A stretch of DNA of 64,000 nt. Origin: Oleomonas cavernae (GTDB taxonomy: Bacteria; Pseudomonadota; Alphaproteobacteria; Zavarziniales; Zavarziniaceae). Shown here piece after piece: positions 31,712 to 41,468 of the stretch; position 1 is the first letter of the stretch, and every line of letters begins with the position of its first letter. A program made the position numbers and the translations under genes. The notes beneath the pieces are model-generated. The model worked only from the letters and a program-made list of their open reading frames with translations, had not been told where the DNA came from and made no database searches. The stretch is from positions 2,074,001-2,138,000 of the forward strand of contig NZ_QYUK01000011.1 in NCBI RefSeq assembly GCF_003590945.1, written 5' to 3'.

Positions 31712-31731
31712 AGCCAAGCCATCCCCTCACC

Positions 31732-31836
31732 GTCATGCCCGGGCTTGTCCGGGCATCCACGTAGAGACGACGTAAACTGGTCGAGAATAGTTACAAGCGG
31801 CCCGACGTGGATGGCCGGGACAAGCCCGGCCATGAC
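31732..31836. repeat. Long imperfect inverted repeat between lrgB and ettA
   Basis: Two arms of about 31 bases (31732-31762 and 31805-31836) are near-complementary, each with the core GGGCTTGTCC or its complement, around a 42-base centre. It starts GTCATG and ends CATGAC. It lies between convergent genes and can act as terminator; it resembles dispersed intergenic repeats of alphaproteobacteria. Confidence 0.75.
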
Positions 31837-31869
31837 GATATGTGTGCTTGGTCGCCTTGCGCCTAAGCG

Positions 31870-33552
31870 TCAGCCGCGCGACAGCGGCTTGTACTTGATG
31901 CGGTGCGGCTGGTCGGCGTCGGTGCCGAGCCGGCGATGGCGATCCGCCTCGTATTCCTGGTAGTTGCCCTCGAACCATTCGACGTGGCTGTCGCCCTCGA
32001 AGGCCATGATGTGGGTGGCGATGCGGTCAAGGAAATAGCGATCGTGGGAGATCACCATGGCGCAGCCGGCAAAGTCGAGCAGCGCCTCTTCCAGGGCACG
32101 CAGGGTATCGACGTCGAGGTCGTTGGTCGGTTCGTCGAGGAGCAGGAAGTTCGACTGCGACTTGAGCATCTTGGCGAGATGCACGCGGTTACGCTCGCCG
32201 CCCGACAGCATGCCGACCTTCTTCTGCTGGTCGACGCCGCGGAAGTTGAAGCTGCCCAGATAGGCGCGGCTCTGGATTTCGCGCTTGCCGATGGTCAGCA
32301 TCTCGTAGCCGCCCGAAACTTCCTCCCACACGGTCTTGGTGGGGTCGAGCGTGTCGCGCGACTGGTCGACATAGCCCAGCACGACGGTGTCGCCCAGGCG
32401 GAACTCGCCGCTGTCGGGCTTCTCGACGGCGGTGATCATCTTGAACAAGGTGGTCTTGCCCGCCCCGTTGGGCCCGATGATGCCGACGATGCCACCCGGC
32501 GGCAGGTTGAACGACAGGTCGTCGATCAGCAGGCGGTCGCCGAAGGCCTTGCTGATCTTCTTGGCCTCGACCACCAGGCCGCCCAGGCGGGGGCCGGGCG
32601 GGATGACGATGGTGCTGCGGCCGATGTCGCGGTCGCCCTGCTGCGCCACCAATTGATCGAAGGCGGTGATGCGCGCCTTGGACTTGGCCTGGCGGGCACG
32701 CGGGCTGGCCCGGATCCACTCCAGCTCGCGCTCGATCGCCTTCTGGCGCGATTCTTCCTGGTTCTTCTCGATTTCCTGGCGCTTGCGCTTGTGCTCCATC
32801 CAGCCGGTGTAATTGCCCTCGAAGGGCAGGCACTGGCCACGGTCCATCTCGAGGATCCAGCCGGCGACATTGTCGAGGAAGTAGCGGTCGTGGGTGACCG
32901 CCACCACGGTGCCCGGATATTTCTCCAGGAAGTGTTCCAGCCAGGCGATCGATTCCGCGTCCAGATGGTTGGTCGGTTCGTCGAGCAGCAGCATGTCGGG
33001 CTTCTCGAGCAGCAAGCGGCACAGGGCCACCCGGCGGCGCTCGCCACCCGACAAGGTGGTCACTTCGGAATCGCCCGGCGGACAGCGCAGCGCGTCCATG
33101 GCGATTTCGACATAGCGCTGAAGTTCCCAGGCATCCTTGGAATCGATCAGCTCCTGCAGCTCGGCCTGGCGCGTGATGAGCTGGTCCATTTCGTCGTCGG
33201 TCAGTTCCTCGCCGAAGCGGGCCGAGACGGCCTCGAACTCGTCGAGCAGGTCCTTGGTTGCCTTGACCCCCAGCATGACGTTGCCCAGCACGTCGAGCTT
33301 GGGATCCAGGTGCGGCTCCTGCGACAGATAGCCGACCCTCACGCCGTCAGCCGGCCAGGCCTCGCCCTGAAACTCGCTGTCGATGCCGGCCATGATCTTC
33401 ATCAGGGTCGACTTGCCGGCGCCGTTGCCGCCCAGCACGCCGATCTTCGCGCCCGGCAGGAACGACAGCCAGACATTCTTCAAGACCTGCTTCCCGCCCG
33501 GGAAAGTCTTGGACAGGTCCTTCATCACATAAACGTACTGGTACGAAGCCAT
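31870..33552 (-). CDS. ettA: Energy-dependent translational throttle protein EttA (ABC-F ATPase)
   Basis: ABC-F ribosome-associated ATPase that gates the first peptide bond according to ATP/ADP levels. 560 residues from ATG 33552; AAGG lies 8 bases upstream, and the ATG at 33558 is too close to it. Two ABC domains have Walker [10 protein letters not shown] and GPNGAGKTT, signature motifs [12 protein letters not shown] and [12 protein letters not shown], and Walker B with [14 protein letters not shown] and [14 protein letters not shown]. The linker ([20 protein letters not shown] and following) is the P-site tRNA-interaction arm. Confidence 0.98.
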   Translation of the reverse strand: MASYQYVYVMKDLSKTFPGGKQVLKNVWLSFLPGAKIGVLGGNGAGKSTLMKIMAGIDSEFQGEAWPADGVRVGYLSQEPHLDPKLDVLGNVMLGVKATKDLLDEFEAVSARFGEELTDDEMDQLITRQAELQELIDSKDAWELQRYVEIAMDALRCPPGDSEVTTLSGGERRRVALCRLLLEKPDMLLLDEPTNHLDAESIAWLEHFLEKYPGTVVAVTHDRYFLDNVAGWILEMDRGQCLPFEGNYTGWMEHKRKRQEIEKNQEESRQKAIERELEWIRASPRARQAKSKARITAFDQLVAQQGDRDIGRSTIVIPPGPRLGGLVVEAKKISKAFGDRLLIDDLSFNLPPGGIVGIIGPNGAGKTTLFKMITAVEKPDSGEFRLGDTVVLGYVDQSRDTLDPTKTVWEEVSGGYEMLTIGKREIQSRAYLGSFNFRGVDQQKKVGMLSGGERNRVHLAKMLKSQSNFLLLDEPTNDLDVDTLRALEEALLDFAGCAMVISHDRYFLDRIATHIMAFEGDSHVEWFEGNYQEYEADRHRRLGTDADQPHRIKYKPLSRG

Positions 33553-33701
33553 GGGCATGCCCTTCGCGAAATCGTGCGCGCCTGATCGGAATGAGCGTCC
33601 TTTTAGCCCACGGCCCCGGCGACCGCAATGGCGGGGGCTGGCAGCCAAAGCGCTAATGAGGCACTATCACGCAACCTGAAAACGAAGCGGGGGAGTGCCA
33701 C

Positions 33702-34903
33702 GTGTCGATCCTAAGACTGACCGCCATGCGGTCTCGCCTCTATGTGGTCCCCGGCGGGGGAAAGCTCGACGGCGTATTGGATCCCGAGCCTTTCGACCTC
33801 GATCGCGGCAGCGGCGCCATCGCGACATTCGCTCATCCTACGCAGTCGGTGGAACAGGCACCGCCCCATCAATCGGCCATCCTTGACCAGGCCCTGGCAA
33901 ACCTGATCCCGCCGCTGGTGGCCAAGGCGAAAGCGGGCGCGCCGATTGCGGTCCTGGTCAACGGCTTCATGTTCCGGCCGCAGGAGGCCCTGGTCGAGTC
34001 CTACCACGACGCTGACAATCCTCATCAGCGGATCTTCCACTTCCTCGCTGGCAACCCTTCCAATGAAACCCGGCATCACTCGACCGGTTGGCCGGCACAC
34101 CTGGGCTTTGCCGCCGACGACCAGGGAGGTGGTGGCTTGGTCGTGCCCTTCGGCTGGTATAGCTGGCCAGGCTTCCTGCCTACCCTGCTCAACGAGGGCC
34201 GCCTGCACTATCGGGCGGCCTATGGCTACGCCGACGAGTCCTCCTGGCCGTTCGTCGCAGCACTCGACGCCCTGGCACGCGTAATCGCCGGCATCCCTAA
34301 GATCAAGGCAACGCCCATCGATATCGTTTGCCACAGTCTGGGATCGGCCCTGGTCATCCGCGCCCTGTCGCGCATGGCCAAATACAATCTGCCGGTCCTC
34401 GGACGGATCGGCCGCGTCATCATTATGGGTGGCTCAGAATATACGTCGGAGGCGCGCTTGACCAACGGGCGGCTGCTCGCGACCGCCAACACCAATGGCT
34501 GGGATGTCGGCACAGGTCCCATGGTCTACAATCTGGGCAGCCGCGAGAATTCAGTGCTTGACCTGATGGCCGAGAACTTGGCCCCAAGACCCTCGGCCCC
34601 AGCACCCAGGTTATCGGCCACAATGGCCTCGAAGCGCCGGTCGGCCAGCCGCGCTGGATCGATCTGCAGCTCGACAGCGGCGAACTCGCCAAGTGGTTGC
34701 TCAAGAACCGGCAGGTGAGCATCTTGGGCGACGATCCAACCGGTATCCTCGACCACTGGGTCTATTATACCCACCGCGGTAACCTTCAGGCGATCAACGC
34801 CATCCTGCGTAACCGGGTAGACTGGTCGCTGGCCTCACTGCGCAGCGGCCCGAAGAAGTCACGCATTCCCGAAGGGATTCAAGTCGGCTTTTTCGGCGAC
34901 TGA
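33702..34903 (+). pseudogene. Alpha/beta-hydrolase-fold protein, frameshifted
   Basis: Predicted serine hydrolase of unknown substrate; about 400 residues if repaired. The GTG start at 33702 has GGGGGAG upstream. The nucleophile elbow IVCHSLGSALVIRAL (GxSxG-like HSLG) is preceded by IAVLVNGFMFRPQ. After residue about 290 the frame changes. The downstream frame continues smoothly as GPKTLGPSTQVIGHNGLEAP and ends GIQVGFFGD at 34903, containing a late DHWVYYTHRGN segment with a possible catalytic His. The break is one missing base near GGCCCC (34580-34585). No signal peptide is apparent. Confidence 0.78.
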
Positions 34904-34959
34904 CGCCTTTTGCCGCGCACCGCCGAGAGAGCTTGAAAGGCCACCAGTCTCCCACCATA

Positions 34960-34993
34960 TTGCGATCGCTATTGCAACCTAGTCGCAATAGCG
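34960..34993 (+). promoter_or_regulatory. Fur-like operator upstream of the iron-binding protein gene
   Basis: A perfect inverted repeat CGCTATTGC-N9-GCAATAGCG (34967-34975 / 34985-34993) overlaps two TTGC...GCAA half-site pairs (34960-34977 and 34972-34988). TTGC/GCAA symmetry is the feature I associate with alphaproteobacterial Fur/Mur sites. It lies 22 bases before ATG 35015 and would cover the promoter. Confidence 0.5.
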
Positions 34994-35014
34994 CGACTTC
35001 TCAGGGAGACTTCC

Positions 35015-36028
35015 ATGCGCCGCCTTATCGCCGGACTCGCCTTAGGGCTGGGCCTTGCCGCCACCCCCGCCCTGGCCGAGGAATTGAACATCTACTCCTC
35101 GCGCCACTATCCGTCCGACGACGTGCTGTTCGGCAAGTTCAAGGAGGAGACGGGCATCACCGTCAACCTGATCCAGGGCAAGGCGGCCGAACTGGTCGAG
35201 CGGATCAAGCTGGAGGGCCAGAACAGCCCGGCCGACATCTTCATCACGACCGACGCCGCCAACCTGTGGCGCGCGCAGGAGGCCGGCCTGTTCCAGCCCG
35301 TCACCTCCGACCATCTGAAAAAGGTGATCCCGGCGCAGTTGCACGAGCCGACCGGCCTGTGGTACGCCTTTGCCACCCGGGCCCGGGTGATCGTCTACAA
35401 CAGAGACAAGGTGAAGCCCGAGCAGCTTTCGACCTATGAGGCGCTCACGGCGCCGGAATGGAAGGGCCGCGTCCTATCGCGCTCGTCCAGCAACGAATAT
35501 GTCCAGTCGATGACCGCCGCCCTGATCGCCCACCTGGGTGAGGAGAAGACCGAAGCCTGGGCCAAGGGCATCGTCGCCAACTTCGCCCGCCAGCCCAAGG
35601 GCGGCGATACCGACCAGGTCAAGGCTGTGGCCGCCGGCGAGGCCGATGTGGCGATCGTGAACCACTACTACTTCGCGCGCATCGTCGCCTCGGACAAGCC
35701 CGAGGACAAGGCGGTGGTGGAGAAGGTCGGCCTGTTCTTCCCCGACCAGGACGGCTTCGGCACCCACATCAACGTCTCGGGTGCCGGCGTCACCGTTCAC
35801 GCCCCGCACAAGGAGGCGGCCATCAAGTTCCTGGAATATCTGGCAAGCCCCGAGGCGCAAGCCATCTTCGCCGAGGCCAACAACGAATTCCCCGTGGTCG
35901 CCGGCGTCGCCCCCTCGTCGGTGGTGCAGCAGTTCGGCCCCTTCAAGGGCGACACCCTGCCCATCGCCAAGCTGGGCGAGAACAACGGCGCCGCGGTAAA
36001 ACTGCTCGACCGCGCCGGCTGGCGCTGA
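35015..36028 (+). CDS. Fe(III) ABC transporter periplasmic binding protein (FbpA/FutA-like)
   Basis: 337-residue ferric-iron-binding protein. A signal peptide ends ATPALA and the mature protein starts EELNIYSSRHYPSDDVLFGKF, the usual start of the FbpA/FutA/AfuA group. Candidate Fe ligands typical of the group are the tyrosines in IYSSRHY (mature start) and NHYYFARI (near residue 217). No permease or ATPase gene of the FbpBC type lies beside it, so it depends on distant components. The upstream inverted repeat suggests iron regulation. Confidence 0.93.
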   Translation: MRRLIAGLALGLGLAATPALAEELNIYSSRHYPSDDVLFGKFKEETGITVNLIQGKAAELVERIKLEGQNSPADIFITTDAANLWRAQEAGLFQPVTSDHLKKVIPAQLHEPTGLWYAFATRARVIVYNRDKVKPEQLSTYEALTAPEWKGRVLSRSSSNEYVQSMTAALIAHLGEEKTEAWAKGIVANFARQPKGGDTDQVKAVAAGEADVAIVNHYYFARIVASDKPEDKAVVEKVGLFFPDQDGFGTHINVSGAGVTVHAPHKEAAIKFLEYLASPEAQAIFAEANNEFPVVAGVAPSSVVQQFGPFKGDTLPIAKLGENNGAAVKLLDRAGWR

Positions 36029-36051
36029 GCCGGGATCGGCAACTTGCGTGG

Positions 36052-36118
36052 TTCGACAGGCTCACCATGAGGAAAATCTTTGTGCCACAAAGACTCCCCT
36101 CATCCTGAGCCTGTCGAA
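36052..36118. repeat. Intergenic inverted repeat between convergent genes (repeat family 1)
   Basis: 21-base arms at 36052-36072 and 36098-36118 pair except for two mismatches. Outer core TTCGACAGGCTCA / TGAGCCTGTCGAA; the inner loop also folds (CTTTGTG / CACAAAG). It shares GAGGAAAATCTT and TCGAAGGACGCA with the repeat at 58387-58495. It probably terminates both neighbours. Confidence 0.8.
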
Positions 36119-36141
36119 GGACGCACGGCGTTTCCGCCGCC

Positions 36142-37289
36142 TCAGGCCGGTATCGCCACCGCCATGTGATTGTCCCACAGGGATTTGCGGGCGAGGTCCG
36201 AGGCCAGGGCCTCGACGCTGCCGCTTTCCGGGGTAACCCGCTCGATCCCGCCGTGGCCGCCGCCCAGGTAGAAGCGGCCGGCACCGGCAGGGTCGGCGGC
36301 GATGGGGCAGACGTCGGACAGGCCGACGCTGCCCAGGAACCGGCCGTCGGCAAAGCGGAAGAAGGCGGCATGGCCGCCCCGCGGGCTGGTCATGCCGAAG
36401 GTCTCGCCTGCGGCGTCCACGGCACCGCTGCCGCAATAGTTGCGCAGGTCGGCCAGGCCGTCGCGCGGCATGTCGAGCAGGGTCACCTCGCCCGAGGGCC
36501 GCAGCAGCCCGCCCAGGGGGACCAGTTCGTCCGACGCGCCCTCGTACTGCATGATGAAGGCCACCGTCCCGTCGCGGCCGACCACCAGATGGCGGATGGA
36601 AAGCTGGAACAGCGCCGGGTCCAGGCGATGCTGGCGCACGATCTGCCCGCTCGCGACATCGATGACCGACAGCGACGAATCCATCTCGTCGAGATTCAGC
36701 TTGGCCCCGGGGCATCGGGATGGGTCAGGATGCCGCCATTGGCGACGACGATTCGCGCGCCGTCCGGCAGCAGGCGCACATCGTGAGGATCGAGGCCGCC
36801 GGTCTCCCATTCGCCCACGCGGCGATAGCCGGCGGCGACGTCATAGACACCGATCAGGCCGCGTTCGCCCTCCCAGTCGGTTTCGGTCGCCAGGAACAGG
36901 GCGCCGCCCCGGGCATAGAGGCCGTGACCGCAGAAGTGTCGCCCCGCCCCCGGCTCGAAGCGATGGGTGACGGCGCCGCCCGGCAGCGACACGGCGAAGG
37001 CGAACAAACCCGGGCGGCGAGCCAGCACGACCGCGGTGCGCTGGTCGGGGGCAACAGCGATGCCGTGGCCCCGCGCCGGCAGGGCGATGTCGACGGCCGC
37101 CGCGCCCGCCGCATCGAAGGCCGTGGCAAAGGATTTGCCGTCGGCCGTGAGACGCGTCCCGATCCACAGGGGCGACGGCGCCGCCAGCGCGCGGCGGCCG
37201 AACCGGCCGCCGAGCACGGCGACGGCGCCCGCCGCCCAGCCCATGGCGGCGCGGCGCGAGATCCCACCCATCACCATGTCAGTCACCAT
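36142..37289 (-). pseudogene. DUF1513 family protein, frameshifted
   Basis: DUF1513 beta-propeller-like protein, usually encoded with imelysin genes in iron-regulated operons. The N-terminal half (37289 to about 36710) has a twin-arginine-like export signal (ISRRAAMGWAAGAVAVLGG), then propeller segments such as PARGHGIAVAPDQRTAVVLARRPG. The C-terminal half in another frame continues LNLDEMDSSLSVIDVASGQ to the stop. The frames join at a CCCCGGGG run (36705-36712). One additional G restores HPDAPGAKLNLDEMDSSL. About 380 residues after repair. It overlaps the upstream imelysin gene by 11 bases. Confidence 0.88.
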
Positions 37290-38379
37290 CCAGGGCGTTG
37301 AAGCCCAGGGGAATGCCCAGCACCGGCGCCAATTGCTGGGCGATGATCGATTTCAGGGCCACCGCCTCGTTCACCACGGTCTCGACCGCCGCGCGCCGCG
37401 CCGGATCGGCCAGGGCGGTTTCCAGCGGCGGCGTTATCGCACCGGCGCTGGCAATGGTCTGGGCCAGGGCCTTGTCGACCAGGGCGGCAAGCGGGGCGTT
37501 GCGCTGCTTGACCACGGCGGACATGCCGCTGCCCCACAGCGCCTTGGCCGCGGCGAGGTCGAGCTCGAGGTTCCGCAGCGGGCGGCCGCTGCGCCATTGT
37601 TCCAGCAGGCGCGGGCGCGCCGCGGCGGCATTCTCGCCCAGCGCCTTGGTCAGCTTGCGGTCGGCCACCACCTCGACCGCGAGATGCAGCGACTTGAACA
37701 GTTCCATCGTCACTTCGGACGGGCTGCGATAGCGCTCGTTGTCCGGCCCGGGGGCCAGAAGGATCCGGGCATAGTCGATGGGCGCCGCCGTCCAATCGGT
37801 GGCCAGGTCGGCGGTCAGGCCTGCGATATTGTCGGCAATGCCCTGGATCGCCGCACATTGCAGGGTCGCCGCTTCGTCGCCGAACAGCAGGCGTTCCAGG
37901 GCCGGCAGCCCTTGCACCGACACGCTTTGCTTGGCGAGATTGGCCGGGGTGAAGGCCGCCGCATCGTTCTTGACCAGCAGATCGTTCAATTGCCGCCCCA
38001 CGCTGTCGCGCGGATCGGGCCAGAAGAACAGGCGCGATGAGCGCATGAACAGTTCCGACGGGCCAAAGCGCAGATGCTGCACCCCCTGCCAGCCATCGGA
38101 GGCATCGCCGAAGGCGGCGCGCAGCTTGGTCAGGCCCGCGGCATCGGGCGCCGTGCAATAGGCCTTGGCCGCCGCGGCCAGGGCGGCACCGCCGGCGGCG
38201 AAGGCGCGATAGGCGGGCAGGATGTGGCCGTTGATGATGGCCGCGTTCATCACCGCCAGCGCGGCCTGGTCCGCATCGGTCAGGACCGGGACCTCCCCCT
38301 CGCCTTCTTCCTGGGCATGGGCAAGCGGGACGCCGGCGATCAGGCCGACGAGGCTCAGGGCTTTCAACCAGTCGCGCAT
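37279..38379 (-). CDS. Imelysin family protein (second copy)
   Basis: 366 residues, imelysin/M75 fold; relatives are periplasmic iron-responsive proteins (EfeO-M75, IcmP, ICMP) whose peptidase activity is doubtful. A signal peptide (MRDWLKALSLVGLIAGVPLAHA) is followed by imelysin segments: PAYRAFAAGGAALAAAAKAYC, SDGWQGVQHLRFGP and SVQGLPALERLLFG. The last replaces the GxHxxE motif of the first copy and lacks its His. Catalysis or metal binding may therefore differ. It is 12 bases downstream of the di-haem gene. Confidence 0.9.
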   Translation of the reverse strand: MRDWLKALSLVGLIAGVPLAHAQEEGEGEVPVLTDADQAALAVMNAAIINGHILPAYRAFAAGGAALAAAAKAYCTAPDAAGLTKLRAAFGDASDGWQGVQHLRFGPSELFMRSSRLFFWPDPRDSVGRQLNDLLVKNDAAAFTPANLAKQSVSVQGLPALERLLFGDEAATLQCAAIQGIADNIAGLTADLATDWTAAPIDYARILLAPGPDNERYRSPSEVTMELFKSLHLAVEVVADRKLTKALGENAAAARPRLLEQWRSGRPLRNLELDLAAAKALWGSGMSAVVKQRNAPLAALVDKALAQTIASAGAITPPLETALADPARRAAVETVVNEAVALKSIIAQQLAPVLGIPLGFNALDGD

Positions 38380-38391
38380 GGACGCGCTCCA

Positions 38392-39864
38392 TTACAGTGA
38401 ATTGAGGAAGTCGATCAGGCTCTCGCGTTGCGCCCGGGACAGGCCCACCACCGCGTCACGGCTGCGCTGCCCTTCGCCGCCGTGCCACAGGATTGCTTCG
38501 AGCAGGCTGCGTGCCCGTCCGTCGTGAAGGAATTCGGTACGGCCGCTGACCTGGGCGGTCAAGCCGATGGCCCATAGGGGCGGCGTGCGCCATTCGCGGC
38601 CATTTGCCGCGCCCTCGGGCCGGTTGTCGGCCAGGCCGTCGCCCATGTCGTGCAGCAGCAGGTCGCTGTAGGGCCAGATCAGCTGGAACGATTGTTCGGG
38701 CGCCGCATCGTCACGCGCGGTAACGAATTTCGGCACATGGCACGAGATGCAGCCGATCTCATAGAACAGCTTCTTGCCGGCCAGCACCTGCGCGTCGCCG
38801 GCGCCGCGCCGCGCCGGCACCGCCAGGTTGCGGGCATAGAACACCGCCAGGTCGAACATCGGCGTCGTGACCTCGATGCCGGCCGCCGGATCGTCGCCGG
38901 TTGCCGCCGCCAGGCATTGGGCCTGCGCCGGCATGCAATCGCCGTGGGACCGGCCGACCAGCGGCGTCGACAGGCCCAGGTCGCCAGCAAAGGCATGGGC
39001 GGTCTGCAAGGCGACGTCAGGCTGCCCGGCCTTCCAGCCGAACCGCCCCAGGCGGCGCTCCGGCCCGACCCGGTTGGGCCGGCCGGAGATGCCGTCGCCG
39101 TCACGATCGTCGGGATCGGCGTGGGCGAGGATGGCCTCGGCCGGGATCGCCTCCAGCAGCCCCAGGCCGATCATCGGCGGTGCTACTCGGGGCGAGAGCA
39201 TCACGTCGGGCGCCATCGGCCCGTATTGCAAGGCGGCCACGCCATAGCTGGGCCGGCGCAGCGAGACGATCTCGCCATCGCCCAGGGTGATCGGCACTTC
39301 CTGGTAGGCGACGGTCATGCGCCCCTCGGGCGCGATGCCGGTCACGGCGAAATTCTGCAACTGGATGCCATAGGTCGGCTCGGGCAGTTCGTTCACCTCA
39401 CCCGCGCGGAGCAAGGCTTCCTCGGCAGGGGTGCGCGGCGGCACGCTGAGGCGCAGGAACAGGGATACCGCCGGCTGGCCCGGTGCCGGCACCACGCCGC
39501 GGCCATCCTTGAGATGGCAACTCTGGCACGAACGGGCGTTGTAGAGCGGGCCCAGCCCGTCGGAGGCCGTGGTCGAACTGGGCGAGGACGCCCACAGTTT
39601 CATGAACAGGGCATTGCCCAGTTCGAAATCCATGCGCCGCGCGAAGGCCATGTTCGCCGACGGCAGGATGAAGGCATTGGCCCCGGCTGCATCTGATGAC
39701 GTTGCCGCCCCAGCCGAATTTTCCTCGAAGGGCTCGGCCTTGTCGAAGCTGGTCACGGGTGCCGTCACCGCGGCAATGCGGGCAGTGTCGTCCTGCGCCA
39801 GCGCTTCACTGATGAAGAACCCGACAAAGCTCAAACATATCGCCATGCGCTTGAAGACGAACAT
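38392..39864 (-). CDS. Di-haem oxidoreductase-like protein (DUF1111)
   Basis: 490 residues from ATG 39864 (an ATG at 39846 is also possible). A signal peptide ends EALAQ. Two c-type haem motifs are seen, CQSCH (C113, C116, H117) and CISCH (C372, C375, H376). This fits the DUF1111/CxxCH thiol-oxidoreductase group, distantly related to di-haem cytochrome c peroxidase. DGDGISGRPNRVG (about 255-268) is a calcium-like acidic loop. A periplasmic redox role in iron handling is inferred from its place between two imelysin genes. Confidence 0.92.
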   Translation of the reverse strand: MFVFKRMAICLSFVGFFISEALAQDDTARIAAVTAPVTSFDKAEPFEENSAGAATSSDAAGANAFILPSANMAFARRMDFELGNALFMKLWASSPSSTTASDGLGPLYNARSCQSCHLKDGRGVVPAPGQPAVSLFLRLSVPPRTPAEEALLRAGEVNELPEPTYGIQLQNFAVTGIAPEGRMTVAYQEVPITLGDGEIVSLRRPSYGVAALQYGPMAPDVMLSPRVAPPMIGLGLLEAIPAEAILAHADPDDRDGDGISGRPNRVGPERRLGRFGWKAGQPDVALQTAHAFAGDLGLSTPLVGRSHGDCMPAQAQCLAAATGDDPAAGIEVTTPMFDLAVFYARNLAVPARRGAGDAQVLAGKKLFYEIGCISCHVPKFVTARDDAAPEQSFQLIWPYSDLLLHDMGDGLADNRPEGAANGREWRTPPLWAIGLTAQVSGRTEFLHDGRARSLLEAILWHGGEGQRSRDAVVGLSRAQRESLIDFLNSL

Positions 39865-39890
39865 GCCGCAACACTCAAGACTAATTGAAA

Positions 39891-39994
39891 CCTCGCCATC
39901 CCGGCCTCGAGCCGGGATCTCGTGACGCCCGGGCACCGGAAACCCTGGTCGCAAGATCCCGGATCTACGCTCCGCTCCGTCCGGGATGACGAGG
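39891..39994. repeat. Intergenic inverted repeat inside the imelysin operon
   Basis: Outer arms CCTCGCCATCCCGG (39891-39904) and CCGGGATGACGAGG (39981-39994) pair with one mismatch. The interior repeats the CCGGGAT core several times. It resembles a dispersed intergenic element. Confidence 0.65.
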
Positions 39995-40026
39995 GAATCT
40001 TTCGAAGCAATCTCTCAAGGCCCGAC

Positions 40027-40047
40027 GGGGCCGGCAATGCCGGCCCC
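40027..40047 (-). terminator. GC-rich hairpin after the first imelysin gene
   Basis: GGGGCCGGCA / TGCCGGCCCC nearly fuse into one stem (1-base centre) 28 bases beyond the imelysin stop codon. In an operon, such a hairpin may partly terminate or protect the upstream mRNA, giving more of the first imelysin than of downstream products. Confidence 0.55.
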
Positions 40048-40074
40048 GCCATCATCGTAGAACGCGGTCGGAGC

Positions 40075-41352
40075 TTACTGGAAGACCTTCGACGGGTCGT
40101 CCAGGCTGTCCGAGCCTTCGAATTCCACCGGCTTCAGCTTCAGGGCCGCGACGATACGCTCGAACGACTTGGTCTGGTCGACCAGACCGTCGATCGCCTT
40201 CTGCACCACCGCATTGCCCTCGGCATTGTCGGCGCCGATCATCTGGTCGTAGGCTTCCTTGGTCTCGCCCCGGGCCTTCATCGCGGTGAAGGCGGCAACC
40301 GTGGCGGCCAGCTTGGCCTCCACTTCCGCGGCCAGCTTGGGATCGGTTTCCTTGACCAGGGCGGCCAGCGAGGGGCCCGTCACCTTCTTGCCGTCCAGGC
40401 CGGTGTAGCTGGCGTGATAGACCGAAACCATGCCGATCACATCGTTATAGTGCGAATTGAAGGTATTGTCCGAGAAGCAGTCATGCTCCTCCTCCGGGTC
40501 GTGCAGCAGCAGGCCCAGCTTCATGCGCTCGCCGCCGAGTTCACCGTAAGACAGGCTGCCCAGGCCGGTGAGGATCGTGGTGATGCCGCCACCCTCGCCC
40601 TTTTCCTCGAGCTGCTTGCGGGCATCGCCGCCGGGCGCCCACTGCGCGACCATCCAGGCCAAGTCCGAGACCAGCAGTTCGGTCGCCGCCTTGAGGTAGG
40701 CGCCACGCCGGTCGCAATGGCCGTTGGTGCAGGCATCGCCCTGGGCGTAATCGGTGAAGGGACGGTTGCCGGCGCCCGGGCCGGTGCCGTTCAGGTCCTG
40801 ACCCCAGAGCAGGAATTCGATCGCGTGGTAACCGATGGCGACATTGGACTCGACGCCGCCCACTTCCTGCAGCTTCTGCAGCAGGTCGGTATTGATCACG
40901 GTGGCGTCGATGGTCTCGCCGCCGGCCTTGATCTGGGTATTGGCGATCACATTGGCGGCATAGAACGGATTGGCATCCGATTCCTTGCCATAGCTTTCCG
41001 CGACATAGTCGATCAGGCCCTCGTCGAGCGGCCAGGCATTCACCTTGCCTTCCCAGTCGTCGACGATGGCATTGCCGAAGCGGTAGACCTCGGTCTGCTG
41101 GTAGGCCGGGCGAGCGGCGATCCAGGCCTGGCGCGCGGCCGCCAGCGTTTCGGCCGACGGCGCGGCGATCAGCTTGTCTATCGCCGCCTGCAAGGCCTTG
41201 GCCTCGGTCAGCGCGTCGCCATAGGTCGCCTCGGCAATGTCCTCATAGGTCTTGATCACGGCCTTCTTGTCGGTCTTGGCAACAGCCACCGCCGACACCC
41301 CCAAGGCCATGGCCCCGGCCATTGCCACCGCCACCCAGCGCTTGCCGATCAT
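40075..41352 (-). CDS. Imelysin family protein (first copy)
   Basis: 425 residues from ATG 41352, with AAGGAGG 8 bases upstream. A signal peptide ends SAVAVA, followed by an imelysin domain with the GxHxxE motif intact: GYHAIEFLLWGQD (G174, H176, E179). Other segments are RFGNAIVDDWEGKVNAWPLD, DNTFNSHYNDVIGMVSVYHA and the Cys pair CTNGHC. First gene of the operon imelysin - di-haem DUF1111 - imelysin - DUF1513. This arrangement recurs in proteobacteria and is iron-regulated where studied. Predicted to act in the periplasm in iron capture or sensing. Confidence 0.95.
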   Translation of the reverse strand: MIGKRWVAVAMAGAMALGVSAVAVAKTDKKAVIKTYEDIAEATYGDALTEAKALQAAIDKLIAAPSAETLAAARQAWIAARPAYQQTEVYRFGNAIVDDWEGKVNAWPLDEGLIDYVAESYGKESDANPFYAANVIANTQIKAGGETIDATVINTDLLQKLQEVGGVESNVAIGYHAIEFLLWGQDLNGTGPGAGNRPFTDYAQGDACTNGHCDRRGAYLKAATELLVSDLAWMVAQWAPGGDARKQLEEKGEGGGITTILTGLGSLSYGELGGERMKLGLLLHDPEEEHDCFSDNTFNSHYNDVIGMVSVYHASYTGLDGKKVTGPSLAALVKETDPKLAAEVEAKLAATVAAFTAMKARGETKEAYDQMIGADNAEGNAVVQKAIDGLVDQTKSFERIVAALKLKPVEFEGSDSLDDPSKVFQ

Positions 41353-41416
41353 TCGAATGCCTCCTTCAGGTCCCGCACGGCCGGCCCCACCGGCGCGGTT
41401 GCAGGTCCAGTTTATC

Positions 41417-41433
41417 TTGCGAGGCATTCTTAA
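41417..41433 (-). promoter_or_regulatory. Weak Fur/Irr-like site upstream of the imelysin operon
   Basis: TTGCGAGGCATTCTTAA is a degenerate palindrome (TTxxGA...TCxxAA-like) about 65 bases before ATG 41352, inside an AT-rich patch. It resembles Fur/Irr half sites only loosely; proposed because the operon is iron-linked. Confidence 0.3.
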
Positions 41434-41468
41434 TATCAAAACCTGCTGGGATGCAAGGCCGCTTATCC

